Source: Bacteroidetes bacterium 47-18 (GTDB lineage: Bacteria; Bacteroidota; Bacteroidia; Chitinophagales; Chitinophagaceae). Taken from it: a DNA stretch of 64,000 bases. The notes beneath the pieces are model-generated. The model was not told where the DNA came from, ran no database searches, and worked only from the letters and a program-made list of their open reading frames with translations. Below, piece after piece: positions 34,342-43,781 of the stretch (its first letter is position 1; each line of letters opens with the position of its first letter). The translations under genes were made by a program, and so were the position numbers. The stretch is taken from contig MKSF01000003.1 in the NCBI GenBank assembly GCA_001897155.1, positions 62,001-126,000 on the forward strand, given 5' to 3'.

Positions 34342-36603
34342 ATGATGCGTTATTTGCTATGTGCCATAGCAGCGCCACTGCTATGCCATAACCTTAAGGC
34401 CCAGGAGCTTTACAACAATCACTGGTACTTCGGGTGCGGCCACAATGTACACTTTACCGCCGGTAGCCCGCAAAATGGCGGCATACCGCCGCCCAGCACC
34501 GTACCACGGCCCTATCATATATGGAGCAACAGCCCCGGTCATCCCGTGGCAGTCTCCCATCACATAACCGGTGCCCTGCAATTCTTCGTGAACATCCCCC
34601 TTAAACAACGAGGCATGGGCACCACCCATACCCCGGTCTTTATGGACCGGTACGGCATACCTATGCCCGGCGGCACCGTACCGCTCTCCTCCTACGATAT
34701 GGCCAACGGCTACCCACTGGCCGTGCCTTCCGCGGCCGACAGCCTGCAGTATTACATCTTTACCTGCCTGGACAAAGGCCTGCAGTACAGCATCGTGGAC
34801 ATGCGGCTCAACAACGGCAGGGGCGACATCCTGCCCGGTCACCTGCTCCTGCCGCTCATGCCCAATGGCACCGTCATAGGCAGTAAAATAACTATAGCCC
34901 CCGGCTGTGACGGACTCTACCTCATCGCACGGGTCGCCTCTTTTCATGGTTTTGTGAGTTTGAAAATAACCCACAATGGTGTAGATACCAGACCCGTATA
35001 TTCTTATACGGGTAATTTTTCCTTACCCGACTATCAGCAGAACGGCCTTTATTTCGGTACCATGAAAGCATCGCCCGACGGTCGCATGCTGGCCGTAGGT
35101 ACCGCAAGAGGACTGGAGCTGTACGATATAGAGCCCTGCAGCGGCCTTATTAAGAACGCGCGTGTTATAGACACCCTTATGACCTTCGGCGCCTGCTTCT
35201 CTCCCGACAGCAGGCTGCTGTACACTACCCGTCCCGACCCCCAATCCGGCTATTATGAAGCCTCTTCCATCATGCAATGGGATGTAAGCACCCCAAGCGA
35301 TCTCAACAGCATACGTACATCCGGTATACAGGTACTGGCTAACTCCGCCTACTACTGGCCCGCATGGCAGGCCGCTATCTCCTCCTATATGGGCGATATC
35401 GCACAGGGTCCGGATGGCAAGCTATACATACTCTCCAACACACTGTACGATGAAAACCAGAGACCCCTGCCGCTGCCACCCGCTACGACAGTACCCTTCG
35501 CACAGACCTTCCACATCATACACCAGCCGGACAATCGCGGTATGGCCTGCCAGCCCGGAAGAGACGCCTTCAACCTCAACGGCCGTTATATCGACAGGGC
35601 CAGGTATTACCTGCCGCATCCTATCTACGCCATACCCCGCCCGCAACCCGATACCATCTACCGGCATAAAGGATATATAACCTCATGCTTCGGCAGCGGT
35701 ACCACCCTCGCAACCGACAGCAACGCCACCTGCATCACATGGTATAACGGGGACACCACCACCGCCCTTTATACCAAAGATACCGGTAAATTATGGGTAC
35801 GCTACGCCAAAGAGTGTCAATGGTACACAGATACGTTTACGGTGATCCATACCATCCTCCCGGAGATACCCGCCTACCTGGTGGCCTGCCCGGGACAGGC
35901 AGCGCTTACCGTCACGCCACGGGAAACACACCGCTACAGCTATGTACTGCAACAACAGGACGGACCTACCCGCCGAACCGCTGATACGGACAGTGCTCTT
36001 ACTTTCCATGGATTACCCTCCGGCAGCTATACGCTGCAGGTACGATCCGGGAGCTGCGATACCACCGTCACCATAACCATACAAGACCTGCCCGTACCCG
36101 ACGTCCGTATAGCACCCTACGACATTACACTGCCCTACGGCAGCAGCGTTACCCTGCAGGCATCAGGCGCGGAGCTGTACACCTGGTGGCCGGCACGCTA
36201 CCTGGACACTGCTATGGGCGCGTCCGTAACGGCCACACCACAGGAATCCGTACAATACATGCTTACAGGCATCAATGCCTACGGCTGCCGTGATACAGCC
36301 TATGCTAATATAACCGTGGACCACCACATGCAGCTATGGCTGCCCAATGCCTTTACACCCAATGGCGACGGCCTGAATGACATCTTCAGGATAGAGAATG
36401 TCACCTGGCAGCAACTGCTCAGCTGGAGCATATACAACCGCTACGGTACAGAGGTATTCTCCGCAGGCTCCATACATGACGGCTGGGATGGCAATCATAA
36501 GAACCGGCCCTGCGATGCCGGGGTGTATTACTATATGCTCCAGTACTACAATACCGACCGTACCATTCAAACCCTCAAAGGAGAGGTACACCTGCTGCGG
36601 TAA
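34342..36603 (+). CDS. Secreted protein with T9SS type B (CHU_C) sorting domain
   Basis: 753 aa with a signal peptide (LLCAIAAPLLCHNLKAQ). The N-terminal 430 residues read like a beta-propeller with S-P-D-G-R/K and G-P-D-G-K blade motifs (MKASPDGRMLAVGTARGLEL, CFSPDSRLLYTT, IAQGPDGKLYILSNTL). Ig-like segments follow (SYVLQQQDGPTRR; PYGSSVTLQASGAELYTWWP). The C-terminus is a gliding-motility-associated type B sorting domain (LPNAFTPNGDGLNDIFRI ... YNRYGTEVF ... WDGNHKNRPCDAGVYYYML). Exported by T9SS; ligand unknown. 80 bp upstream of a second T9SS cargo gene on the same strand. Confidence 0.88.
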   Translation: MMRYLLCAIAAPLLCHNLKAQELYNNHWYFGCGHNVHFTAGSPQNGGIPPPSTVPRPYHIWSNSPGHPVAVSHHITGALQFFVNIPLKQRGMGTTHTPVFMDRYGIPMPGGTVPLSSYDMANGYPLAVPSAADSLQYYIFTCLDKGLQYSIVDMRLNNGRGDILPGHLLLPLMPNGTVIGSKITIAPGCDGLYLIARVASFHGFVSLKITHNGVDTRPVYSYTGNFSLPDYQQNGLYFGTMKASPDGRMLAVGTARGLELYDIEPCSGLIKNARVIDTLMTFGACFSPDSRLLYTTRPDPQSGYYEASSIMQWDVSTPSDLNSIRTSGIQVLANSAYYWPAWQAAISSYMGDIAQGPDGKLYILSNTLYDENQRPLPLPPATTVPFAQTFHIIHQPDNRGMACQPGRDAFNLNGRYIDRARYYLPHPIYAIPRPQPDTIYRHKGYITSCFGSGTTLATDSNATCITWYNGDTTTALYTKDTGKLWVRYAKECQWYTDTFTVIHTILPEIPAYLVACPGQAALTVTPRETHRYSYVLQQQDGPTRRTADTDSALTFHGLPSGSYTLQVRSGSCDTTVTITIQDLPVPDVRIAPYDITLPYGSSVTLQASGAELYTWWPARYLDTAMGASVTATPQESVQYMLTGINAYGCRDTAYANITVDHHMQLWLPNAFTPNGDGLNDIFRIENVTWQQLLSWSIYNRYGTEVFSAGSIHDGWDGNHKNRPCDAGVYYYMLQYYNTDRTIQTLKGEVHLLR

Positions 36604-36682
36604 GCGCTGCCGCTGCTGCAATGGCACACTGCCATCTTAAGCACATACATACTATTTACTTAACATACACAACAATTGAGCT

Positions 36683-39478
36683 ATGAAAAAACAACTATTG
36701 TTATGGACCCTGCTATGCACCTGCCTGACGCTTACCAGCGGCTGGGCGCGCGCCGGGAGCTTTATACAGAACGTAGGCCAGGTAACAGATACCGCCCTCA
36801 GGACCCGTACAGATATAGACTTTAAGGTCAGCGGGCAGCAGGGACTGCAGGTATTCATAGGCAGGGGCAGCATACACTACCAGTGGATCAGCCCCCGCCT
36901 CTCAGCAGACGGCACGATACAATACCAGGGTTACCGGCTGGATATGCAGCTCGAAGGCTGTAACCCCCGCGCCACCATAGCATATGGCCAACGTAAAGCA
37001 GCGTATGAACGGTATTACCTGTCCTGGGTGAATACTGGTAACCTGCCGGAAGGCCGGACCGCGTACCGCTATGAAAGCATCACCTACAAAAACATTTACC
37101 CCAATATCGACTGGACCCTTTACTTTACAGCGGACGGTTATATGGAATACGACTTCATCGTACATCCCGGCGGCCGGGTAAGCGATATCCGGATGGTGTA
37201 CAGCGGTGCGGAGAATATGAACGTTCAGCCCGACGGGCAGTTGCACATCACCACGCCACAGGGTCGTATCACCGAGCGTGCGCCATACAGCTATGAGCAG
37301 CGCAGCCGGAAACCGGTGGCCTCCCGTTACCAACTGGACGGGCATACCGTCCGTATCATCCCCGGGGTATACAAAGGCACGCTGGTCATAGACCCGGTAA
37401 TAGAATGGGGCACCTACTTCGGGGATATCTCGTCAGACGGGGCTACCTCGGTCACTACGGATAAATGGGGCTACCTGTATATGGCCGGTACCACCAACAG
37501 CACTGCCAATATCGCGACACAGGGCACCCACCAGCAGACCTTCGGAGGCGGATCAGCATACCAGTATGGTAACGACGGCATTATCTCCCGGTGGACACCC
37601 GACGGGCAACTGTTATGGGCCACCTATTACGGCGGTACGGGTATAGATATCCTTAAGAATATAAAAGCGGATACTGCCGGAAATGTCTATGTAGCAGGCT
37701 ATACCCAGAGCACCGCCGGTATAGCCTCCGCAGGCAGCTTCCAGCAGCAGAAAGCAGGTACTAACAGCGGGTATGATGCCATGCTGCTTAAAATGGATTC
37801 CTCCGGCGCACGGCAATGGGGTACCTACTTCGGCGGCAACCTGGACGACGGCAATACTGCCGTCAGCCTTGCACTGGACCATACAGGAGCAGCTTACCTG
37901 GCAGGCAGCACCCAGAGCATTGACCTGTATACCACACCCGGGGCACACAGCAATACCCGGCAGCTTACAGACGGCTTTGTCGCTAAATTCGACCCTCAGG
38001 GACAGCCGGTATGGAGCACCTATTACGGCGGACCCGCCACAGATATCATCACTGCTGTTGCCGTAGACGCAGCACGGAATATTTACATCACCGGGTATAC
38101 CCAAAGCACTGCCGGCATTGCCACTCCCGGCGCTCACCAGCTCACGCCGGGTGGCGGCGATGACGGCTTCCTGACCCGTATGGACAGCCTGGGCATTCCA
38201 GTATGGGGCACCTATATAGGCGGCAGCGCCATGGACCGGTGCTGGAGCCTCGCTGTAAAAGATACGCTGATCGTCATAGGCGGACTGACCCGAAGCACTG
38301 CCAATATCAGCACGCCCAATGCTTTCCAGCCTGCTATGAACAGCGTGCTGGACGATGGTTTGCTGGCAGCCTTCCATACCAACGGCAGCAGGCTGTGGAG
38401 CACTTATTTCGGCGGGGAATCCATAGACCAGATATACAGCACCATTATCGTGGATGATACGCTCATCTACTTCGGTATGGAAACGAAAAGCCGTACCAAT
38501 ATCGCTGTGCCGGGTATCCTTAAAGACAGTATGGAGGGACTCAGCGCGCTGGCACTGGGCAAGTTCAGCATCCACGGGCAGCGGATATGGTCCACCTACG
38601 TGGGCGGGAATGATATAGATGTAGCCATCAACCTTACTGCAGCAGCCAATAACAGGCTGTATATATCCGGCACTACCCTCAGCGGGAGCGGGATAGCCAC
38701 GGGTAATGTGCACCAGACCACGCTCAGCGGCAATTATGATGCTTTTATCATGAAGATCAGTGACTGTGAAGCGCCGGCAGGTACCGCCGTTATCCAGGGA
38801 CCGGACAGCATATGCGCACAATCGTCAGCAACGTACACCCTTACACCATTGCCGGGAGCGGTGCGTTACCACTGGCAACTGCCGGCAGGATGGACGGGCA
38901 GCAGTGACAGCAATACGATACATATCATCACCGGGGCACAGGGCGGTCCCGTAAGAGTATGGGCGGAAAGCAGCTGCGGCGGCACCGGCGATACCATGTT
39001 CCTCAACGTACACGTATTCCCCGAACCGGATGTCAGCATCACCAGGCAAAATAATATGCTGCGAAGTACCGCTACCTTTCCCGCTTACCAGTGGCTGCGC
39101 AACAGCCAGCCGATACCGGGAGCCACACAGCCCACATATATCCCGGCAGAGAATGGCAACTATATCCTCCAGGTAACGGATCAAAACGGCTGTACCGGCC
39201 TGTCGGATGTGATAGAGATCACCCACCTGGGTATCGGCAACGCGCTCAGTGAAGCAGGGATCTCCATATATCCCAACCCTGCCGGCGATCATATCCGTAT
39301 CACTGTACCGGAGCCGGTACAACTGGAGGTTTACAACAGTGCGGGTATGCAATGCCTGCACCGGACGCTGGAAGCAGGCACCCGGCTTATAGCTCTTCAC
39401 GAGCTGCCCGCAGGAGTGTATATGTTCCGCTTCGTCACCGCAGCAGGTGTATATACCTGCCCTGTAGTCAAACAATAA
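36683..39478 (+). CDS. SBBP-repeat secreted protein with T9SS type A tail
   Basis: 931 aa with signal peptide (LLLWTLLCTCLTLTSGWARA). An N-terminal DUF7948-like domain (FIQNVGQVTD ... YKNIYPNIDWTLYFT ... YDFIVHPGG) is followed by about eight SBBP beta-propeller repeats with W-x-T-Y-x-G-G and D-x-x-x-N-x-Y-x-x-G-x-T motifs (WATYYGGTGIDI, VYVAGYTQST, WGTYFGGNLDDGN). Two Ig/PKD-like segments come next (VIQGPDSICAQSSATYTL; FPAYQWLRNSQPIPG), then a type A T9SS sorting domain (ISIYPNPAGDHIRITV ... LPAGVYMFRFV). A surface or secreted propeller protein of unknown ligand. Confidence 0.9.
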   Translation: MKKQLLLWTLLCTCLTLTSGWARAGSFIQNVGQVTDTALRTRTDIDFKVSGQQGLQVFIGRGSIHYQWISPRLSADGTIQYQGYRLDMQLEGCNPRATIAYGQRKAAYERYYLSWVNTGNLPEGRTAYRYESITYKNIYPNIDWTLYFTADGYMEYDFIVHPGGRVSDIRMVYSGAENMNVQPDGQLHITTPQGRITERAPYSYEQRSRKPVASRYQLDGHTVRIIPGVYKGTLVIDPVIEWGTYFGDISSDGATSVTTDKWGYLYMAGTTNSTANIATQGTHQQTFGGGSAYQYGNDGIISRWTPDGQLLWATYYGGTGIDILKNIKADTAGNVYVAGYTQSTAGIASAGSFQQQKAGTNSGYDAMLLKMDSSGARQWGTYFGGNLDDGNTAVSLALDHTGAAYLAGSTQSIDLYTTPGAHSNTRQLTDGFVAKFDPQGQPVWSTYYGGPATDIITAVAVDAARNIYITGYTQSTAGIATPGAHQLTPGGGDDGFLTRMDSLGIPVWGTYIGGSAMDRCWSLAVKDTLIVIGGLTRSTANISTPNAFQPAMNSVLDDGLLAAFHTNGSRLWSTYFGGESIDQIYSTIIVDDTLIYFGMETKSRTNIAVPGILKDSMEGLSALALGKFSIHGQRIWSTYVGGNDIDVAINLTAAANNRLYISGTTLSGSGIATGNVHQTTLSGNYDAFIMKISDCEAPAGTAVIQGPDSICAQSSATYTLTPLPGAVRYHWQLPAGWTGSSDSNTIHIITGAQGGPVRVWAESSCGGTGDTMFLNVHVFPEPDVSITRQNNMLRSTATFPAYQWLRNSQPIPGATQPTYIPAENGNYILQVTDQNGCTGLSDVIEITHLGIGNALSEAGISIYPNPAGDHIRITVPEPVQLEVYNSAGMQCLHRTLEAGTRLIALHELPAGVYMFRFVTAAGVYTCPVVKQ

Positions 39479-39500
39479 TAAAGGCCTTTACGGCTTATGA

Positions 39501-39641
39501 GGCTGTCTAAAAAGTAAACAACCCTGTCCTATGGAGCTCAATCGAAACATGGACAGGATTGTTGATCCATACATATCACATTTCGACAGGCTCAATGTGA
39601 CACGACAGGCTCAATGGATACAAGAGGCTTTTTAGACAGTC
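39501..39641 (-). repeat. MITE-like palindromic element, copy 3 (inverted)
   Basis: About 141 bp with terminal repeats GGCTGTCTAAAAAG and CTTTTTAGACAGTC. On the minus strand it reads in the same order as copies 1 and 2: AGCCTCTTGTATCCATTGAG, two GTCACATTGAGCCTGTCGAA-like units and AACAATCCTGTCC ... GGACAGGGTTGTT. It is longer than the others by a duplicated TGAGCCTGTCG block. Located 22 bp after the SBBP gene. Confidence 0.8.
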
Positions 39642-39677
39642 TTATTATATGCTCACCCGGAATATAAAATCTTGTGT

Positions 39678-40577
39678 ATGGTTAACAGCACTTCCATAGA
39701 GACGTCCTACCGGGAGATGGCCGGTACCGAGGGAAAGGACAGTGGAGCATTCCTGCCTCCGGGCATTACCAGGGAGATCGGTCATTTCAGGATATCTGAC
39801 ATTACAGCAACCTCCCGGGTATCCCGGGCATACCCTGAACCGTACAGTAAAAGACCGTACTACAGGATCAGCCTGTTCCGCAGCCGGAACAGGGCAGGCC
39901 CGGCAGGGAATATGCTGCTCTTTACCAGCCCGGGAATGCCTTATCCCAGCCTGCCGGCTGCCGGTGAGCAGCAATACATCAATGACTGTGCCTTTACGGA
40001 AGACTTCCTGCTAAGAGCGCCGGGCGTACCCATGACCATTTTTCAGTACAAAGCCGGGCAGGCCTTTTATATCAATGACGCCGCGGGGGAAGCTATCCTG
40101 CAGGTATTCCGTAAAATGGACCGGGCGCTCCTGTCGGATTATGTATATAAATACGACCTGATCCGGAACTATCTTACGGAGCTTATACATTACGGGCAAC
40201 AGTTGCAGCCTGAGCACCGCACCGGGAATGGCAAACCCGGCGCCGTGCGCGTTACGGCACGCTTTATGGAGCTGCTGGAACGCCAGTTCCCTGTGGAAGC
40301 TCCCCGGGAAAGATTAACGCTCCGCAGCGCCAGGGATTTCGCCCTGCGGCTGGGCATACACGTAAATTATCTCAACAAGGCATTGAAAGAGACAACCGGC
40401 CGCACCACCACCAGCATCATAAGCTCAAGAGTAATAGCAGAAGCCATACTGCAGCTCAGGCATACCGACCGCTCCATTTCCGAAATTGCCCATAGCCTCG
40501 GGTTTGAAGAAGTAGCCCACTTTTCCAATTTCTTTAAAAAGCACACCCGTTCCGCTCCGGTAACGTACAGGACATAA
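39678..40577 (+). CDS. AraC-family transcriptional regulator
   Basis: 299 aa from the ATG at 39678 (an in-frame TTG lies two codons earlier). N-terminal ligand-binding-like region, then a C-terminal AraC helix-turn-helix pair: SARDFALRLGIHVNYLNKAL and RSISEIAHSLGFEEVAHFSN, ending FFKKHTRSAPVTYRT. Regulators of this form in Bacteroidota often control nearby oxidoreductase or efflux genes, but no such neighbour is present. Single gene, no target evident. Confidence 0.88.
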   Translation: MVNSTSIETSYREMAGTEGKDSGAFLPPGITREIGHFRISDITATSRVSRAYPEPYSKRPYYRISLFRSRNRAGPAGNMLLFTSPGMPYPSLPAAGEQQYINDCAFTEDFLLRAPGVPMTIFQYKAGQAFYINDAAGEAILQVFRKMDRALLSDYVYKYDLIRNYLTELIHYGQQLQPEHRTGNGKPGAVRVTARFMELLERQFPVEAPRERLTLRSARDFALRLGIHVNYLNKALKETTGRTTTSIISSRVIAEAILQLRHTDRSISEIAHSLGFEEVAHFSNFFKKHTRSAPVTYRT

Positions 40578-40731
40578 CCTGCTTCCTTTGGCCCGATCCG
40601 GGAAAAACAGCATAGGGAGGCACCAATTCGTAATAAAAAATTAATAATTATAACTTATTGATAGTTAACAGAAATTTATACCTCTTAAAACACTTTTTGA
40701 TTGTTTCCATTAAATTTCTGAAATTGCACGT

Positions 40732-41862
40732 ATGTCCGAGCAGTATATAGTATCCGCAAGAAAATACAGACCCCAGACCTTTGACACAGTAGTAGGCCAG
40801 CAACATATTACCACTACCCTGAAAAATGCTATTATCAATCAGCACCTGGCTCATGCATACCTGTTTTGCGGTCCCCGGGGCGTAGGTAAAACCACCTGTG
40901 CCCGGATACTGGCACGTACCATCAACTGCGAGAACCCCACACCGGACATGGAAGCCTGCGGTACCTGCGCTACCTGTGAAGCCTTCAGGGATAATACGGC
41001 GTTCAATATCTTTGAGCTGGATGCGGCCAGCAATAACTCGGTGGACGATATCAGGGCGCTGACCGAACAGGTACGTTTCGCGCCACAGACCGGCAAGTAC
41101 AAGATCTATATCATAGATGAGGTGCACATGCTGAGCTCTGCGGCCTTTAACGCCTTCCTTAAGACCCTGGAAGAGCCACCTTCCTACGCTATATTCATCC
41201 TGGCCACCACAGAGAAGCACAAGATATTACCAACCATCTTATCCCGCTGCCAGATATTCGATTTCAAACGCATCCGCCCGGAGGATACCGTGGCGCACCT
41301 GATGTCCATCTGCACCAAGGAAGGCGTACATGCGGAAGAAGATGCCCTGCATATCATAGCCCAGAAATCAGAAGGCTGTATGCGGGATGCGCTGTCCATG
41401 ATGGACAGGATAGCAGGCTTTACCAACGGTAATATATCTTACAGCCAGACCATTGAGCACCTGAATATTCTGGATGCCGATACCTATTTTAAGCTGACGG
41501 ATATACTGCTCTCCAAAGATATCAACAGCGCGCTGCTCCTGCTGGACAGCATACTGCAGAAAGGCTTTGAAGGAGATGTGCTGCTGAACGGCTTTGCCGA
41601 GCATTACAGGAATATCCTGTTGTGCAAGGACGCCAGGATGGCCCACCTGCTGGATATCCCGGAAAGCTATAAGAAAATCTATTTCGAAAGGGCCCAGGCC
41701 GTCTCTTCAGATTATATCGTGTCTTCCCTGAGCCTGCTGAACAAGGCAGAGCTGAACTATAAGACCGCAATGAACAAGCGGATGCACGTAGAGCTATGCC
41801 TTATCAGGCTGTGCTATCTGCAGGACATCCTACAGTCCGATGACTTAAAAAAAAAACATTAA
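40732..41862 (+). CDS. dnaX: DNA polymerase III subunit gamma (zero-frame product of dnaX)
   Basis: 376 aa, cytoplasmic clamp-loader ATPase. Walker A GPRGVGKT at 47-54, zinc-binding Cys66/76/79/82, Walker B IIDEVHML, sensor LSRCQIFDF, then the collar domain. The zero frame ends ...DDLKKKH-stop right after a run of ten A (41847-41856). In the -1 frame the same run is open and continues without a stop (KKKTLTYIADEEMVIP) into 41883-42503, the tau C-terminal part, giving about 590 aa, the usual Bacteroidota DnaX length. So slippage on A10, or -1 ribosomal frameshifting, would yield both gamma and tau. Confidence 0.93.
   Translation: MSEQYIVSARKYRPQTFDTVVGQQHITTTLKNAIINQHLAHAYLFCGPRGVGKTTCARILARTINCENPTPDMEACGTCATCEAFRDNTAFNIFELDAASNNSVDDIRALTEQVRFAPQTGKYKIYIIDEVHMLSSAAFNAFLKTLEEPPSYAIFILATTEKHKILPTILSRCQIFDFKRIRPEDTVAHLMSICTKEGVHAEEDALHIIAQKSEGCMRDALSMMDRIAGFTNGNISYSQTIEHLNILDADTYFKLTDILLSKDINSALLLLDSILQKGFEGDVLLNGFAEHYRNILLCKDARMAHLLDIPESYKKIYFERAQAVSSDYIVSSLSLLNKAELNYKTAMNKRMHVELCLIRLCYLQDILQSDDLKKKH
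41847..41856 (+). other. A10 slippage/frameshift site in dnaX
   Basis: Ten consecutive A, zero-frame TTA-AAA-AAA-AAA-CAT-TAA. It contains the A-AAA-AAA slippery heptamer. Comparable runs in Thermus dnaX (A9) act by transcriptional slippage, and E. coli dnaX uses A-AAA-AAG with ribosomal frameshifting. No clear upstream Shine-Dalgarno-like stimulator is seen; a weak GGTGA/TCACC hairpin lies about 28 nt downstream. Confidence 0.7.
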
Positions 41863-41882
41863 CGTATATAGCTGACGAGGAA

Positions 41883-42503
41883 ATGGTGATCCCCTCCTCA
41901 CCTGCCCGTACCATGCAGGATGCTCCGCCCATGACACCTCCGGCAGCACCATTACCTGACGCTCCACCGCCGCCTGCGGCAGCGACAGCACCCGTACCCC
42001 CACCTTCTTCTCCGGCTGTCCCGGTAAGCCTCCCTCCTAAAAAGTCCCGACTGAAAAGCAACCTGCTGGATATCATCAGCCAGGAAGTAGCGGAAGAGTC
42101 CAGGATAGAGGTAAAGATCATAGCACTTTCCGATGAAGTGGTAGCACAGTTGTACAGGGATTTCATCGTTTATCTCAGCGAAACCCTGCAAAAAAGCACC
42201 GCGGCGCAACAGCTCCGGCTGGCACGTGCAGCCTTTGAAGCCCCTAACCGTATACAGATATGGTGCGTATCGGAGATCAACAGGGTCATGGTCAATACCC
42301 AGAAGGATGTATTCTTTGATTTTATCAAGAAGGAAACCAGGCAAACGGATGTGCAGGTATCTATAGATGTGGATCAGAACGTAGTGACAGCAGCTCCCGA
42401 AACCGAAAAAAGACGCACTAAAACAGACGTTTTTGAGGACATGGTGAAGCGGAACCCGCTCCTGCTGGAATTGAAAAAAAGTCTAAATTTGATAATCGAA
42501 TAA
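41883..42503 (+). CDS. dnaX: DnaX tau-specific C-terminal region (-1 frame)
   Basis: 206 codons from the first ATG, but the frame is open back through the A10 run, so this is most likely translated as a fusion with the gamma part rather than alone. It opens with a Pro/Ala-rich linker (APPMTPPAAPLPDAPPPPAA), then a helical domain (LKSNLLDIISQEVAEE, FIVYLSETLQKS) and ends VKRNPLLLELKKSLNLIIE. The linker-plus-domain order matches tau C-termini that bind the polymerase alpha subunit and helicase. The next gene, mutA, starts 21 bp after its stop. Confidence 0.85.
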   Translation: MVIPSSPARTMQDAPPMTPPAAPLPDAPPPPAAATAPVPPPSSPAVPVSLPPKKSRLKSNLLDIISQEVAEESRIEVKIIALSDEVVAQLYRDFIVYLSETLQKSTAAQQLRLARAAFEAPNRIQIWCVSEINRVMVNTQKDVFFDFIKKETRQTDVQVSIDVDQNVVTAAPETEKRRTKTDVFEDMVKRNPLLLELKKSLNLIIE

Positions 42504-42524
42504 TCATATTATTGTAAAAATACG

Positions 42525-43778
42525 ATGGAGAATCTTTTTGCAGCATTTGAGACTACAAGTCCTGAACAGTGGAAAGCAAGACTGGAAAAGGACCTGAAAG
42601 GTGTGACGTTTGAGCAGCTTTCAAGAACAGATGCCAATAATTTTATCATATACCCTTTCTATACCCGTGAGGACCTGGCAGCAGGATCATCTGCTTTGTT
42701 CCGGCATACGGACTGGAGCATTATGCAGCACATCATCGTGGAAGATGCCGGAGCCGCCAATACCCTTGCGCTGGCACAGCTAAATGACGGCGTGTCCGGG
42801 CTGGCATTCCAGCTCAGCGGTCCTGCAGATCTTTCCGTATTGCTGGAAGGTGTGGAGCTGCCTTATATCACGGTTGTATTTGAAGCTGCGGCAGATGATA
42901 CATCGTTCGCGGACCGGCTCCGCGCTTATCTCGACACGGCCTATCCCGGACAGACGGACCTGAACGTATATATCAATACCACATCGCCGGATCAGCAGCC
43001 GGTGAATCGGACGCTGAGCATCAATGCCACCGGCTATAATAACCGGGGCGCCAACAGCGTCACCGAACTGGCCGCCATTGCCTGCAACCTCAATGAGCAG
43101 TTGCACCGGCTGTCTGCCACAGGCGACCTGCAGGCGACAGTCCGGAAAGTATATATCAGCCTGGCAACCGATACCTTGTTCTACGAGCAGCTATCCAAGC
43201 TCCGGGCCCTGAGGGTCATTGTGCATACCCTCCTACAATCCTATGACATTACTCCTGACGTATATATACACGCGGTGACCTCCCATATCTACAGGAGCCA
43301 TATAGACATGCACAGCAATATGCTGCGGGATACCTTATCCGCTATGGCAGCCGTAGCAGGCGGCGCAGATGCTGTCACGGTATATCCTTATGATTATGCG
43401 GTCCGTACCCCATCGGGATTCAGCCTTAGAATGGCCAAGAACATCCAGCTGCTGCTGCGTGAAGAGGCCTACCTGCACCATATAGCCGACGTCAGCGCCG
43501 GCTCCTACTATATAGAAACGCTCACCCGCCAGCTGGCAGAGGGGGCCTGGACGCTCTTCCGGGAACTGGAACAGCAGGGCGGCTGGACGGCTGTACAGGC
43601 CGGCCTGGACCGGCTCATAACAGAGCAGGCCGATCAGCTGATACTTTCCTATAAGGAAGGTAAGAAGGTATTGATCGGCGCCAATAAATATAAAAACAAT
43701 ATGGAAACGGAAATACCCTCCTTCAGGCCGGGATTTCCCGCACCACATCATATCAACATCGCACAAGCATTATCCTAA
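42525..43778 (+). CDS. mutA: Methylmalonyl-CoA mutase small subunit
   Basis: 417 aa. Beta-like subunit homologous to the large subunit's substrate barrel (TSPEQWKARLEKDLKGVTFE, SVTELAAIACNLNEQ, SNMLRDTLSAMAAVAGGADAVTVYPYD, AYLHHIADVSAGSYYIETLT) but lacking the B12-binding tail, as in two-subunit mutases of Bacteroidota and Propionibacterium. It is required for the heterodimer converting methylmalonyl-CoA and succinyl-CoA in propionate metabolism. Three bases separate its stop from mutB. Confidence 0.92.
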   Translation: MENLFAAFETTSPEQWKARLEKDLKGVTFEQLSRTDANNFIIYPFYTREDLAAGSSALFRHTDWSIMQHIIVEDAGAANTLALAQLNDGVSGLAFQLSGPADLSVLLEGVELPYITVVFEAAADDTSFADRLRAYLDTAYPGQTDLNVYINTTSPDQQPVNRTLSINATGYNNRGANSVTELAAIACNLNEQLHRLSATGDLQATVRKVYISLATDTLFYEQLSKLRALRVIVHTLLQSYDITPDVYIHAVTSHIYRSHIDMHSNMLRDTLSAMAAVAGGADAVTVYPYDYAVRTPSGFSLRMAKNIQLLLREEAYLHHIADVSAGSYYIETLTRQLAEGAWTLFRELEQQGGWTAVQAGLDRLITEQADQLILSYKEGKKVLIGANKYKNNMETEIPSFRPGFPAPHHINIAQALS

Positions 43779-43781
43779 AGT

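Noticed and set aside
37613-38821. 402-codon leftward open frame inside the SBBP gene
   Set aside because: Antisense shadow of repeated propeller codons.
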